Part shown: positions 37,516-45,412 of the stretch, one piece after another
Numbering within the stretch: the stretch's first letter is position 1
Layout of the letters: each line of letters starts with the position of its first letter
NCBI RefSeq assembly: GCF_005870025.1
Contig: NZ_VATA01000014.1
Coordinates: 83,463-147,462 of the forward strand
Reading direction: 5' to 3'
From: Poseidonocella sp. HB161398
GTDB taxonomy: Bacteria; Pseudomonadota; Alphaproteobacteria; Rhodobacterales; Rhodobacteraceae
Length of the DNA stretch: 64,000 nt
Made by a program: the position numbers and the translations under genes
Notes under the pieces: generated by a model
Database searches by the model: none
What the model was told of the DNA's origin: nothing
The model's input: the letters and a program-made list of their open reading frames with translations, nothing else

Positions 37516-38478
37516 TCAGGCCAGCAGCCGCTCCGCCCCCGCGGGCAGCCCGGCGGCAAGCAGGGCAAGGTTGCGGGCGAGCTCCTCCGGCGAGGCCGTG
37601 CCGAGAAGTACGCTGGCCGCGGCCGGATGCGACGCGGCGAAGGCCAGCGCCGCCGCCGGGAGCGTCGTGCCCGCGGCCTCCGCCGCCGCCTGCAGGGCCG
37701 CCACGCGGTCGAGCACCTCGCGGGGTGCCGGGCCGTAGTCATGGCGCGCGCCCGGAACCGGCCCGGTGGCGAGGATGCCGGAATTGAACACCCCGCCGAG
37801 CACCAGCGCCGTGCCCTCCGCCCGGCAGCGCGGCACCAGTTCGGCCTCGGCGCCGCGGTCGAGCAGGGTCAGCCGCCCGGCCAGCAGGATGACATCGAGC
37901 GGGCCGTGATCCATCACCTCGAGGCAGATGCCGCATTCATTGACCCCGAGCCCGAAGGCCCCGATCCGCCCGGCCGCGCGCAGCCGCACCAGCCGCTCGT
38001 AGCCGGAGCCGAGGAACGCCTCCAGATGGGCGGCATGGGCCGCGCCATGGGTGTGCCGTCCGAGATCATGGACATAGGCGATCTCCAGCCGGGTGCGGCC
38101 GAGGCGGGACAGGCTCTGCTCCAGGCTCTCCTCCAGCCCGTCGCCGGAATAGTCGTAGCGGGCCGCCATCTGCAGCGGCGCGACGAAGCCGTCGGCCTCG
38201 GCGATCGGCTCCGGCGCGGGCGAGAGCACGCGGCCGAGCTTCGAGGAGACCACCGCGTCCGGATGCGAGGCGAGGAAGCGGCCGAGCCGCAGCTCGGAGA
38301 GGCCGCGGCCGTAATGCGGGGCGGTGTCGAAATAGCGGATGCCCGCCGCCCAGGCGGCCTCCAGCACCGCTCCGGCGGCGGCGTCGCTGACCGCGCGGTA
38401 GAGATTGCCGATGCTCGCGCAGCCGAATGCCGCGGCGGTGACCGGGATCCCGGCCGCGCCGATGCGGGTAACCTTCAT
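37516..38478 (-). CDS. Aldo/keto reductase, probable L-fucose (L-galactose) dehydrogenase
   Basis: This 320-residue TIM-barrel NAD(P) enzyme resembles the D-threo-aldose/L-fucose 1-dehydrogenase branch: FGCASIGNLYRAV near the start, IRYFDTAPHYGRGLSELRLGR (Asp51, Tyr56 of the catalytic tetrad) and VVSSKLGR (catalytic lysine). It would oxidise L-fucose to L-fuconolactone, the first step of the pathway. L-galactose dehydrogenases belong to the same branch. The ATG at 38478 has a ggaggag ribosome-binding site and replaces an upstream ATG at 38505. It is divergent from the lactonase-type gene, with a shared promoter region. Confidence 0.85.
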   Translation of the reverse strand: MKVTRIGAAGIPVTAAAFGCASIGNLYRAVSDAAAGAVLEAAWAAGIRYFDTAPHYGRGLSELRLGRFLASHPDAVVSSKLGRVLSPAPEPIAEADGFVAPLQMAARYDYSGDGLEESLEQSLSRLGRTRLEIAYVHDLGRHTHGAAHAAHLEAFLGSGYERLVRLRAAGRIGAFGLGVNECGICLEVMDHGPLDVILLAGRLTLLDRGAEAELVPRCRAEGTALVLGGVFNSGILATGPVPGARHDYGPAPREVLDRVAALQAAAEAAGTTLPAAALAFAASHPAAASVLLGTASPEELARNLALLAAGLPAGAERLLA

Positions 38479-38545
38479 GATGCTCCTCCAAGCTCGGGCC
38501 GGCACGGCTCGCCGCCGGTTGACAGCGCCGCCCGCCCGCTTTTAT

Positions 38546-38564
38546 GTTTCTTATTATAAAAAAC
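38546..38564 (+). promoter_or_regulatory. Candidate 19-bp operator between the AKR and lactonase genes
   Basis: The site gtttcttattataaaaaac is a near-perfect palindrome centred on the divergent promoter region, 21 bp before the lactonase-type GTG start. It is the most symmetric of the five similar sites. Confidence 0.55.
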
Positions 38565-38584
38565 ATGTCAATGGAGAAGGTCCC

Positions 38585-39406
38585 GTGCTCATCGACGCCC
38601 ATCAGCATTTCTGGCAGATCTCGCGCGGCGACTATGGCTGGATGGATGACAGCGTGGCGCCGATCCGCCGCGATTTCCTGCCCGGCGATCTCGCCCCCCT
38701 GGCCGCGGCGGAGGGGGTGGCGGGCAGCGTGCTGGTGCAGGCGGCGCCGAGCCTCGACGAGACGCGCTTCCTGCTCGGACTGGCCGAGCGCACGCCGATG
38801 GTTCTGGGCGTCGTCGGCTGGATCGATCTGGAGGGCGACGCCGCGGACCAGCTGGGCGCGATCGCGCATCCGCTCCTGAAGGGCATCCGGCCGATGCTGC
38901 AAGACATTCCCGAGACCGGCTGGATCCTGCGGGAGAAGGTGCTCGACGGGCTGGAGGCGGTGCGCCGCGCGGGGCTGAGCCTCGACGCGCTGGTCACGCC
39001 GCGGCATCTGGAGGCGATCGACCGGCTGGCGGCCGCCCTGCCCGGCCTGCCAGTGGTGATCGACCATTGCGCCAAGCCGCTCTTCTCGGATGGCGATCCC
39101 GGCGCGGCCTGGCGCGCGGGCATGGACCGGCTGGCGGCGCATCCGCAGATCGCCTGCAAGCTCTCGGGACTGGCGGGGGAATACGGGCCGGGCTGGGGCG
39201 GCGCCGCGCTGGCCCCGGTCTTCGGCCATGTGCTGGCCGCCTTCGGGGCGGAGCGGCTGCTCTGGGGCAGCGACTGGCCGGTGCTGGAGCTTTCGGGGCG
39301 CTATGGCGACTGGCTCGGCACGACCAGGGCGCTGGCCGCGGATCTGCCCGCATCGGCGCAGGCGGAGATCTTCGGCGGCACGGCCCGGCGGGTCTACCGG
39401 CTCTAG
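38585..39406 (+). CDS. Amidohydrolase_2-family lactonase, probable L-fuconolactone hydrolase
   Basis: This 273-residue TIM-barrel hydrolase has the metal-binding IDAHQHFW at the N-terminus, VVIDHCAKP in the middle and LLWGSDWPVLE near the end. The usual relatives open sugar lactones such as L-fucono-, L-rhamnono- or L-galactono-lactone. The start is a GTG at 38585 with ggagaagg before it; there is no in-frame ATG at a sensible place. It should act just after the divergent AKR dehydrogenase, giving L-fuconate for the UxaA-type dehydratase. Confidence 0.87.
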   Translation: MLIDAHQHFWQISRGDYGWMDDSVAPIRRDFLPGDLAPLAAAEGVAGSVLVQAAPSLDETRFLLGLAERTPMVLGVVGWIDLEGDAADQLGAIAHPLLKGIRPMLQDIPETGWILREKVLDGLEAVRRAGLSLDALVTPRHLEAIDRLAAALPGLPVVIDHCAKPLFSDGDPGAAWRAGMDRLAAHPQIACKLSGLAGEYGPGWGGAALAPVFGHVLAAFGAERLLWGSDWPVLELSGRYGDWLGTTRALAADLPASAQAEIFGGTARRVYRL

Positions 39407-39408
39407 CC

Positions 39409-39439
39409 GGCCGCCCGAAAGGCGCCTCCGCAGGCGGCC
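39409..39439. terminator. Terminator-like hairpin after the lactonase gene
   Basis: Arms ggccgcc (39409-39415) and ggcggcc (39433-39439) pair perfectly. A second stem of the same kind, cggcccg/cgggccg, follows before the convergent aldolase gene ends at 39516. No T-run is present. Confidence 0.45.
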
Positions 39440-39515
39440 TTGCCCCGCGCTCCCGTCTGCAGGAACGGCCCGCCCCGTGGCCCCGGACGGGCAACGGGAC
39501 GGGCCGGGATGCGGG

Positions 39516-40310
39516 TCAGAACCAGCGCTTCTCGAAGCTGCGGCCGCCGAGCTCGGCGAGCATCGGGCGCAGCTGGCGGGACATCATGCCGACATCCGAG
39601 CCGAGCCCGACCATGCGGAAGCCCTGCTCGAGCCGCATCATCAGATCGGCATTGTCCATCGCCATGATGCCCGAGGCGATGCCCTTCTTCCCGGCCTTCT
39701 CCAGCACGGTCAGGATCTCCTCCGCGACGCCCGGACCCTCCCATTCGCCGAGATAGCCGCGGCTGGAGGACAGGTCCGCCGGGCCGAGGAAGACCGCCTC
39801 GAGCCCTTCGACCTCGAGGATGCTGTCGATATTGTCGACCGCGTCGCCGAGCTCGATCAGCGGGATGACCATGCATTCGGAATTGGCCATCGCCAGGTAT
39901 TCCTGCAGCTTCAGCCCCCAGCGCAGCGAGCGCTCGCCGCCGATGCCGCGCTGGCCGCGCGGCGGGTAGCGGCCGAACTGCATGCCGAGCTCCAGGTCCT
40001 CGGCGGTGCGCACCAGCGGCAGCAGCACGCCGTCGGCACCGAGATCGAGCACGCGCTTGATCGCATCGACGGTGATCGCGGGGACGCGCACCAGGACGGC
40101 CGTGTCGCTGCCCTTGGCGGCGCGCAGATGCTCGGTCACGTCCTTGTAGTCGAGGTTGCCATGCTCCATGTCGAGCGTCACCCAGTCGAGCCCGAGCTCG
40201 GCGGCCAGTTCGGTCACGGTGGCGCAGTCCATCGTCACCCAGAGGCCCTTGCAGGGATCGGCGCCCTGCAGCTTGGGCCGCAGCGGGTTGGAGAAGTCGT
40301 TGAGAGGCAT
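39516..40310 (-). CDS. HpcH/HpaI-family class II aldolase
   Basis: This 264-residue TIM-barrel metal-dependent aldolase splits or forms 4-hydroxy-2-oxo acids. Family marks are DWVTLDMEHGNLDY, VRVPAITVDAIKRVLDLGADGVLLPLVRTAEDLE, MVIPLIELGDAVDNID (metal-binding Glu) and VFLGPADLS. It lies at the end of the minus-strand Rieske-oxygenase island, where it could cleave a late hydroxy-keto intermediate into pyruvate plus an aldehyde. The next gene upstream in transcription is an ABC permease. Confidence 0.85.
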   Translation of the reverse strand: MPLNDFSNPLRPKLQGADPCKGLWVTMDCATVTELAAELGLDWVTLDMEHGNLDYKDVTEHLRAAKGSDTAVLVRVPAITVDAIKRVLDLGADGVLLPLVRTAEDLELGMQFGRYPPRGQRGIGGERSLRWGLKLQEYLAMANSECMVIPLIELGDAVDNIDSILEVEGLEAVFLGPADLSSSRGYLGEWEGPGVAEEILTVLEKAGKKGIASGIMAMDNADLMMRLEQGFRMVGLGSDVGMMSRQLRPMLAELGGRSFEKRWF

Positions 40311-40334
40311 TGTCTCAGGTCCGTTTCTTGGAAG

Positions 40335-41150
40335 TTATCTCTTGCGGTGCGTCCAGAAGACGACGCGGGCGCCGGCCATGCGCAAAAGCAGGTTCAGCAC
40401 GGCGGAGATGCCGCCGAGCAGCAGCAGCAGCGCGAAGACCGAGGCGAGGTCCAGCGCGTAGTTGGCCTGCAGGATCAGCACGCCGATGCCCTTGCGCGCG
40501 CCGACGAACTCGCCGACGATGGCGCCCGTCACCGACAGGACCAGCGCGGCGGAGAGGCCGGCGAAGAGGTAGGGCAGCGCCGAGGGGATCAGCACCTGGG
40601 TCAGGATCTGCACGCGCGAGGCGGCGAGCGCGCGCATCAGCTCGATGCGCTCGTGCTCGGTGGCGCGCAGCCCGGCGAGCATGTTCACGAGCACCGGGAA
40701 GGCCGCGACCATGGCGACGATCGCCACCTTGGCGCCGTAGCCGAAGCCGAACCAGACGATCATCAGCGGCGCGATGGCGATCTTCGGCATCGACTGCAGC
40801 GCGACGATATAGGGGAAGACCAGCCGGTCGAGCACCGGCCAGAGCACCATCACGATGGCCAGCGTCATGCCGATCGCGGTGCCCGCGGCGAAGCCGCCGA
40901 GGATCGAGCTGGTGGTGGCGGCGGCGGCCTCGACATAGTCGCCCGAGGCGAGCCCGTTGACGAGCGCGCGCACCACCGAGGCGGGATCGGGCAGCACGTA
41001 GCCCGGCACGTCGAAGATCGCGACCGACAGCCACCAGACGGCGATCAGCACGACGGCGGGGATCAGGTACTGGCTGCGGTAGCGGAGCCAGTGCGCGACG
41101 CGGGGCGAGAAGACCGGCGCAGGCGGGTTGGCGGCGTGGTCGGCAGGCAT
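40335..41150 (-). CDS. ABC transporter permease, SsuC/TauC type
   Basis: This 271-residue inner-membrane protein has about six hydrophobic segments and the EAA-type loop ELMRALAASRVQILTQVLIPSALPYLFAGL. It is typical of transporters for sulfonates, nitrate, hydroxymethylpyrimidine or aromatic acids. It starts 2 bases after the ATPase stop and pairs with the ATPase and binding protein that precede it in transcription order. Confidence 0.9.
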   Translation of the reverse strand: MPADHAANPPAPVFSPRVAHWLRYRSQYLIPAVVLIAVWWLSVAIFDVPGYVLPDPASVVRALVNGLASGDYVEAAAATTSSILGGFAAGTAIGMTLAIVMVLWPVLDRLVFPYIVALQSMPKIAIAPLMIVWFGFGYGAKVAIVAMVAAFPVLVNMLAGLRATEHERIELMRALAASRVQILTQVLIPSALPYLFAGLSAALVLSVTGAIVGEFVGARKGIGVLILQANYALDLASVFALLLLLGGISAVLNLLLRMAGARVVFWTHRKR

Positions 41151-41152
41151 GG

Positions 41153-41977
41153 TCAGTGGTCTCCCATTTCCGACGCGCCGAGCAGGCGGCGCAGTTCGAC
41201 GGTCAGGTCTGCAAAGGTGTCGCTGGCCATGTGCTCCAGCCTGCGGGGCCGCGGCAGCGGGTTGTCGATCACTTTCAGCACCTTGCCGGGCCGGCCGGTC
41301 ATCACCACGATCTTGGTGGAGAGGAACACCGCCTCGGAGATGCCGTGGGTGACGAAGACGACGGTCTTCTGCTGCCGCATCCAGATCGACTGCAGCTCGA
41401 ACATCATCTTCTCGCGCGTCAGCGCGTCGAGCGCGGCGAAGGGCTCGTCCATCAGCAGCGTGTCGGGATCGTGCAGGAGCGACCGCGCGATGCCCGCGCG
41501 CTGCTGCATGCCGCCCGAGAGCTCCCAGGGATAGCGGTCGCCGAAGCCCTTGAGCCCGACCATTTCCAGGAGCTCGTCGGCACGCACGCGCGCCGCCTTC
41601 ATGTCCTCGCCCGCGACCCGCGCGGGCATGGCGACATTCTCGCGGATATTGCGCCAGGGCAGCAGCACCGGCGCCTGGAAGACCATGCCGAAGTCGCGGG
41701 TCGGCTTCTCCACCGGCTTGCCGCCATGCAGCACGCGGCCCTCGGTCGGCATCTGCAGCCCCATCAGCAGGCGCAGCAGGCTCGACTTGCCGCAGCCCGA
41801 GGGGCCGACGATGGTGACGAACTCGCCCTCGGCGATGTCGCAGGAGAAATCCTCGATCGCCGTGACCCCGGCCTCGCGGCTGCCATAGGTCAGGCGGATG
41901 TCCTCGAGCCGGATCGACCGGTCCCCCATGGGGGAACCGGCTTCGGGAACGGCCCTGAGCATGGCCGCGCCCCTCAT
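41153..41977 (-). CDS. ABC transporter ATPase, SsuB/TauB type
   Basis: This 274-residue ATPase shows GPSGCGKSS (Walker A with Ser in place of Thr), LSGGMQQRAGIARSLL (signature), TLLMDEPFAALD (Walker B) and THGISEAVFLS (switch His). The start overlaps the binding-protein stop by ATGA. An internal ATG (MGDRSIRLEDIRLTYG) about 16 codons in is a possible alternative start. Confidence 0.91.
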   Translation of the reverse strand: MRGAAMLRAVPEAGSPMGDRSIRLEDIRLTYGSREAGVTAIEDFSCDIAEGEFVTIVGPSGCGKSSLLRLLMGLQMPTEGRVLHGGKPVEKPTRDFGMVFQAPVLLPWRNIRENVAMPARVAGEDMKAARVRADELLEMVGLKGFGDRYPWELSGGMQQRAGIARSLLHDPDTLLMDEPFAALDALTREKMMFELQSIWMRQQKTVVFVTHGISEAVFLSTKIVVMTGRPGKVLKVIDNPLPRPRRLEHMASDTFADLTVELRRLLGASEMGDH

Positions 41978-43047
41978 TCCGCCGCTGCCTTTTCGGCGAT
42001 GGAGAGGTCGACCTCGTTCACCGCGTCGATCAGCTCGTTGGTGTAGAGCGAGGAGACGAAATCGCCGAGCGCGTCCTCGTTCTCGAAGCTCGCCGCGATC
42101 GGGCCGAACTCCATCAGGCCGGTCCAGGTCTCGTCGGTCATCCGGCCCCAGTCGCGGGAGGTGTCCTTGTAGTCCTTCCAGATGTCGGCGGTGCGGGTGA
42201 TGTAGGTCACGCCCTGGCTCAGCGCCTCTTCCTCGGAGATGCCCGCGGGCTTCGAGACATAGTCCCAGAAATAGCGGGTGGCCGCCTCGGGGTTGATCTC
42301 CATGAAGGTCTGGTTCAGCACCACGCCCTCGAGCGCGCGGGTGGCGACATCGGGATGCTCGGCGAGGAATTCCGTGTTGGCGACGATCACGCCCGAGGGC
42401 TCGTCCGGGGCGTAGTAGTCGAATTCGGCGCCGAGGATCTCGAGCGCGGCGGAGAGCCCGCGGGAGAAGCTGATCGCGTCGACCTCGCCGGATTTCAGCA
42501 GCGAATAGGCCTGCGCGCCCGAGCCGATGGCGACGATCTCGTAGTCATCCTCCGAGAGGCCCTCCTTGGCGAGATAGGCCTTCGACCACGGCACGGCGCC
42601 CGAGGAGAGGCTGAGCACGCCCAGCTTCTTGCCCTTCAGATCGGCCGGGCTGGCAAGGCCGGTGCCCTTGGGGATGGCGATCGAGTAGATCGGCGCGATG
42701 TCCTGCAGGAAGACCGCCTTGACCGGCAGCTCGGGCTGGCTCTTCTTGGCGGCGATCAGCGCGGAAAGGCCGATATGGGCCATGTCGACATCGCCCGAGG
42801 CGACAAGCTGCACGGCGGCGGCAGAGCCCTGGATGCGCTCGACATCGGCGTCGAGGCCGAGATCCTCGTAGAACCCGGCGGGGATGCCGAGGAAGATGAA
42901 CCCGTGATAGGGCAGCACCGTCGAGCTCGGCAGGGCGAAGGTGACGTCGTCCAGGTCGGCGGCCGAGAGCGGCAGCGCGGCCATCGCGGCCAGGGCGATC
43001 CCGGCAGCGCTGCCGGTGAGGCGGGATTTCAGTAAGGTTGCAAACAT
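41974..43047 (-). CDS. ABC transporter substrate-binding protein, NMT1/TauA-like
   Basis: This 357-residue periplasmic protein has a signal peptide (SAAGIALAAMAALPLSAA) and the NMT1/SsuA-like body (VLPYHGFIFLGIPAGFYEDLGLDADV, GKKLGVLSLSSGAVPWSKAYL). The ATG at 43047 is chosen over an upstream ATG at 43164 because of the signal peptide. The transporter lies within the Rieske-oxygenase island and probably imports its substrate, which may be an aromatic or heterocyclic acid; the ligand cannot be read from the sequence. Confidence 0.88.
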   Translation of the reverse strand: MFATLLKSRLTGSAAGIALAAMAALPLSAADLDDVTFALPSSTVLPYHGFIFLGIPAGFYEDLGLDADVERIQGSAAAVQLVASGDVDMAHIGLSALIAAKKSQPELPVKAVFLQDIAPIYSIAIPKGTGLASPADLKGKKLGVLSLSSGAVPWSKAYLAKEGLSEDDYEIVAIGSGAQAYSLLKSGEVDAISFSRGLSAALEILGAEFDYYAPDEPSGVIVANTEFLAEHPDVATRALEGVVLNQTFMEINPEAATRYFWDYVSKPAGISEEEALSQGVTYITRTADIWKDYKDTSRDWGRMTDETWTGLMEFGPIAASFENEDALGDFVSSLYTNELIDAVNEVDLSIAEKAAAE

Positions 43048-43120
43048 GTCGCGGCTTCCCTGTTGGAGGTGGCATTGTGGGACTTTGTCCCGGTTCCGGC
43101 CTCTTGGCGGGCCTTTGGCT

Positions 43121-43149
43121 CCGGCTTGCCCGGGGCAAGGGCAAGCCGG
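43121..43149. other. Strong hairpin in the gap between ferredoxin and transporter genes
   Basis: Arms ccggcttgccc (43121-43131) and gggcaagccgg (43139-43149) pair perfectly over 11 bp with a 7-base loop. A smaller stem gggac-ttt-gtccc follows at 43079-43091. They lie in a 205-base gene-free gap inside the minus-strand gene series. No T-run follows, so an mRNA-processing or attenuation role is as likely as termination. Confidence 0.5.
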
Positions 43150-43252
43150 TGTCCTCGTCCGCATGGGGCGATGCGGCCGGGACGTCTCCTGCGGCTCTGG
43201 GGCCGCACAGTGCGGAAGCAGGGGTGTCCGTGTCCCTCAGGCGGGAGGCGGA

Positions 43253-43570
43253 TCAGACCCTGACGTAGATGGCGCCGTCGCGTTCCTCGGTCGCGAAGAC
43301 CGGAAGCGGCTTGTCCGTCGGCGCGTCGACCGGTTCCCCGGTCTTGATCGAGAACAGCGCCTGGTGCAGCGGGCATTCGATGCAGTCGCCGTCCAGGTAG
43401 CCCTCGGTCATGATGGCATAGGCGTGGGAGCAGATGTTCGAGGTGGCGTAGACCACCCCCTCCACCCGGTAGAGCGCGACCTCTTCCTCGCCGACATTGA
43501 CGGAGGTCATGCCGCCTTCTTCCAGCGCGGCGCTCTCGAGCACCTTCACCATTTCGCTTGTCTGTGTCAT
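43253..43570 (-). CDS. Rieske-type ferredoxin of a multicomponent oxygenase
   Basis: This 105-residue electron carrier binds a [2Fe-2S] cluster through CSHA (Cys47, His49) and CPLH (Cys66, His69), with the usual spacing. It should pass electrons from the FAD reductase encoded at 48.3 kb to the oxygenase alpha subunit at 45.9 kb. The ATG at 43570 follows a gagga ribosome-binding site and lies just after the GntR stop. A longer frame to 43735 overlaps the regulator and is rejected. Confidence 0.93.
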   Translation of the reverse strand: MTQTSEMVKVLESAALEEGGMTSVNVGEEEVALYRVEGVVYATSNICSHAYAIMTEGYLDGDCIECPLHQALFSIKTGEPVDAPTDKPLPVFATEERDGAIYVRV

Positions 43571-43571
43571 C

Positions 43572-44249
43572 TCATCTGTCCTCGTCTGCCGTGAGCGCGG
43601 GGGCTCTGAGTTTGTCGAGAAGCCGCCTTGCGGTGCGGCTGCAATGGACGGCGCAGAGCTCTCCGACGAGCTCGGCATCGCCGGAGCGGAAGGCCGAGAC
43701 GATCTCCTCGTGGTCGCGGGTGGCTTCGGCGACATCGCCGGTCACCGCCAGCTCCACCCGGACATAGGGCTCCACCTGGTCGCGCAGCTGCAGGGCGATC
43801 CGCTGCAGCCGGGGGCGGTTGCAGCATTCCAGGATGCGCTCGTGGAAGGCGCGGTTCAGCTCGCACCAGCGCGTCATCCCCTCCTGCTCCAGCGGATTGG
43901 TCTCCGCCATGGCGGCCAGCAGCGCCTCCAGCGCCTCGGCATCGCCGGACTTCTGCATCCGCGTCGCGATCTGGCCGGCCTGGCCCTCGATCACCGTGCG
44001 CAGGTCGAAGATCTCGGCGATCTCCTCGGGCTCCAGCGAGATCACCGCATAGCCACGGCGCGGCCGCAGGATCAGGAAGCCCTCGGCCTCGAGCTTCGAG
44101 AAGGCCTCGCGCAGGGGCACGCGGCTGGTCTCGAACTGGCGGGCGATGTCCTCCTGGCGCAGCACCGATCCCGGGGCGTACTGCCCGGAGAGGATCCGCT
44201 CGCGGATCTCGCGGTAGAGCGTGCCTGCGACAAGCTGGTTTCCGTCCAT
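43572..44249 (-). CDS. GntR/FCD-family transcriptional regulator
   Basis: This 225-residue protein has an N-terminal winged helix (LYREIRERILSGQYAPGSVLRQEDIARQFETSRVPLREAFSKLEAEGFL) and a C-terminal FCD effector domain with metal-type residues (NRAFHERIL, RDHEEIVSAF). It lies inside the oxygenase gene series, between RidA and the ferredoxin. The paired GTTTTG-type palindromes at 47.26 and 47.38 kb are its likely binding sites. FCD proteins of this type often respond to small organic acids. Confidence 0.9.
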   Translation of the reverse strand: MDGNQLVAGTLYREIRERILSGQYAPGSVLRQEDIARQFETSRVPLREAFSKLEAEGFLILRPRRGYAVISLEPEEIAEIFDLRTVIEGQAGQIATRMQKSGDAEALEALLAAMAETNPLEQEGMTRWCELNRAFHERILECCNRPRLQRIALQLRDQVEPYVRVELAVTGDVAEATRDHEEIVSAFRSGDAELVGELCAVHCSRTARRLLDKLRAPALTADEDR

Positions 44250-44316
44250 GGGACCTCCGGCGGTCAGGGTTTCGACGAGGGACGGGGCGTCGGGAAAAAC
44301 CCCCCGTCCCTGCCTG

Positions 44317-44721
44317 TCATATCGCCACGACGGCTTCCACCTCGAGCTTGAACTCGGGCTTCACCAGCCCCTGCACGATCAGGAGCGTGTTCGGCGGGAA
44401 GATCCCCGAGGGGTACCATTGCGGGAAGTCCGCGGCGCGCTTCTTCATGAAGGGGTCGATATGGTCGCGCGAGGTGACGAAGGTGGTGAACTTGACCACC
44501 GAGGCCATCGTGCCGCCGAGACCCTTGATGACGCCTTCGAGATTGCCGAAGACCTGGTCGAACTGCGCGTCGAAGTCGTCCGCGCCGACGATGTCGCCGG
44601 CCGCGTTGACGGAAAGCTGGCCCGCGACGAAGCGGTAGGCCGAGCCTTCGAGATGGCCGACCGAGGTATAGAGCCCCTGGGCCGGGACCGAGCCCGGCGG
44701 ATCGATATAGGCGATATTCAT
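44317..44721 (-). CDS. RidA/YjgF-family protein
   Basis: This 134-residue protein belongs to the RidA group, whose best-known members hydrolyse reactive enamines and imines to keto acids and ammonia. The family pattern is visible (GLYTSVGHLEGSAYRFVAGQLSVNAAGDIVG, SVVKFTTFVTSRDHI, ...VEAVVAI). The arginine of the classical active site, expected near residue 105, is not obvious by eye, so it may be a degradative paralogue rather than housekeeping RidA. Its place next to a Rieske oxygenase suggests an imine or aminated intermediate. Confidence 0.85.
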   Translation of the reverse strand: MNIAYIDPPGSVPAQGLYTSVGHLEGSAYRFVAGQLSVNAAGDIVGADDFDAQFDQVFGNLEGVIKGLGGTMASVVKFTTFVTSRDHIDPFMKKRAADFPQWYPSGIFPPNTLLIVQGLVKPEFKLEVEAVVAI

Positions 44722-44740
44722 GTGTCTTGGTCCTTGGTCG

Positions 44741-45403
44741 TCAGTCGATGAAGGTCGGCTCGGGGATATTGAGCACTTCGTAGAGCGATTTCGGGCCCTC
44801 GAAGATGGTCAGCCAGTAGTCCTCGGTCTTGCGGAACTCGGTGACCTTGGCGAAAATCTCCTCTTCCCATTCCAGCGGCACGACGGTGATGCCGTCCATG
44901 TCGCCGAGGATCAGGTCGCCGGGCTTCACCGTCAGGCCGCCGCAGGCGATCGGCCGGTCCATCTCGCCGCCGAAGGCCTTGTGCGGGCCCTTCGGCGTCA
45001 CGCCCTTGCAGAAGATCGGATAGCCCAGATCGATGGATTCCTTGATGTCGCGCACCGCGCCGTCGATCACGAGGCCGCCGAGCTTGCGCTTGATGCCTTC
45101 CAGCGCGGTGACGCCGCCGAACATGGCGACCTCGCAATTGCCGCCGGCCTCGGCCACCACGACCTCGCCCGGACGGGCATGGGAATTGGCGTAGTGGATG
45201 ATCGAGTTGTCGGCATGGATCGCGCGCACGGTGCGGGCCTGGCCGCAGATCCGCATGGAGCGGTCGAGCGGCTTGATGTCATGGCCCATCGCCTGGCCGC
45301 GGTTCATCATGTCCGAGGCCGAAGCGGTGTTGACCTTGGACCAGGCTTCCAGCCGTTCGGGCGAAAGCTGGCGGAACTGGGACTTGTAGATATTGTATGC
45401 CAT
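44741..45403 (-). CDS. RraA-like protein, possible 4-hydroxy-2-oxo-acid aldolase/decarboxylase
   Basis: This 220-residue protein has the RraA/dimethylmenaquinone-methyltransferase-like fold with GGNCEVAMFGGVTALEGIKRKLGGLVIDGAVRDI and the trailing GDLILGDMDGITVVP. Enzymatic members are class II aldolases that cleave 4-hydroxy-4-methyl-2-oxoglutarate or 4-carboxy-4-hydroxy-2-oxoadipate; others modulate RNase E. Context in a catabolic operon favours the aldolase role. It lies between the RidA and oxygenase beta genes, all on the minus strand. Confidence 0.85.
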   Translation of the reverse strand: MAYNIYKSQFRQLSPERLEAWSKVNTASASDMMNRGQAMGHDIKPLDRSMRICGQARTVRAIHADNSIIHYANSHARPGEVVVAEAGGNCEVAMFGGVTALEGIKRKLGGLVIDGAVRDIKESIDLGYPIFCKGVTPKGPHKAFGGEMDRPIACGGLTVKPGDLILGDMDGITVVPLEWEEEIFAKVTEFRKTEDYWLTIFEGPKSLYEVLNIPEPTFID

Positions 45404-45412
45404 CGGATTTCC

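Noticed and set aside
39090..41534. 814-codon plus-strand frame over the aldolase and permease genes
   Set aside because: It lies opposite three recognisable minus-strand genes and reads as low-complexity Arg/Glu/Gln-rich shadow sequence.
44250..44316. Possible operator or small gene between RidA and the GntR regulator
   Set aside because: No palindrome or start with a ribosome site was found in this short gap.
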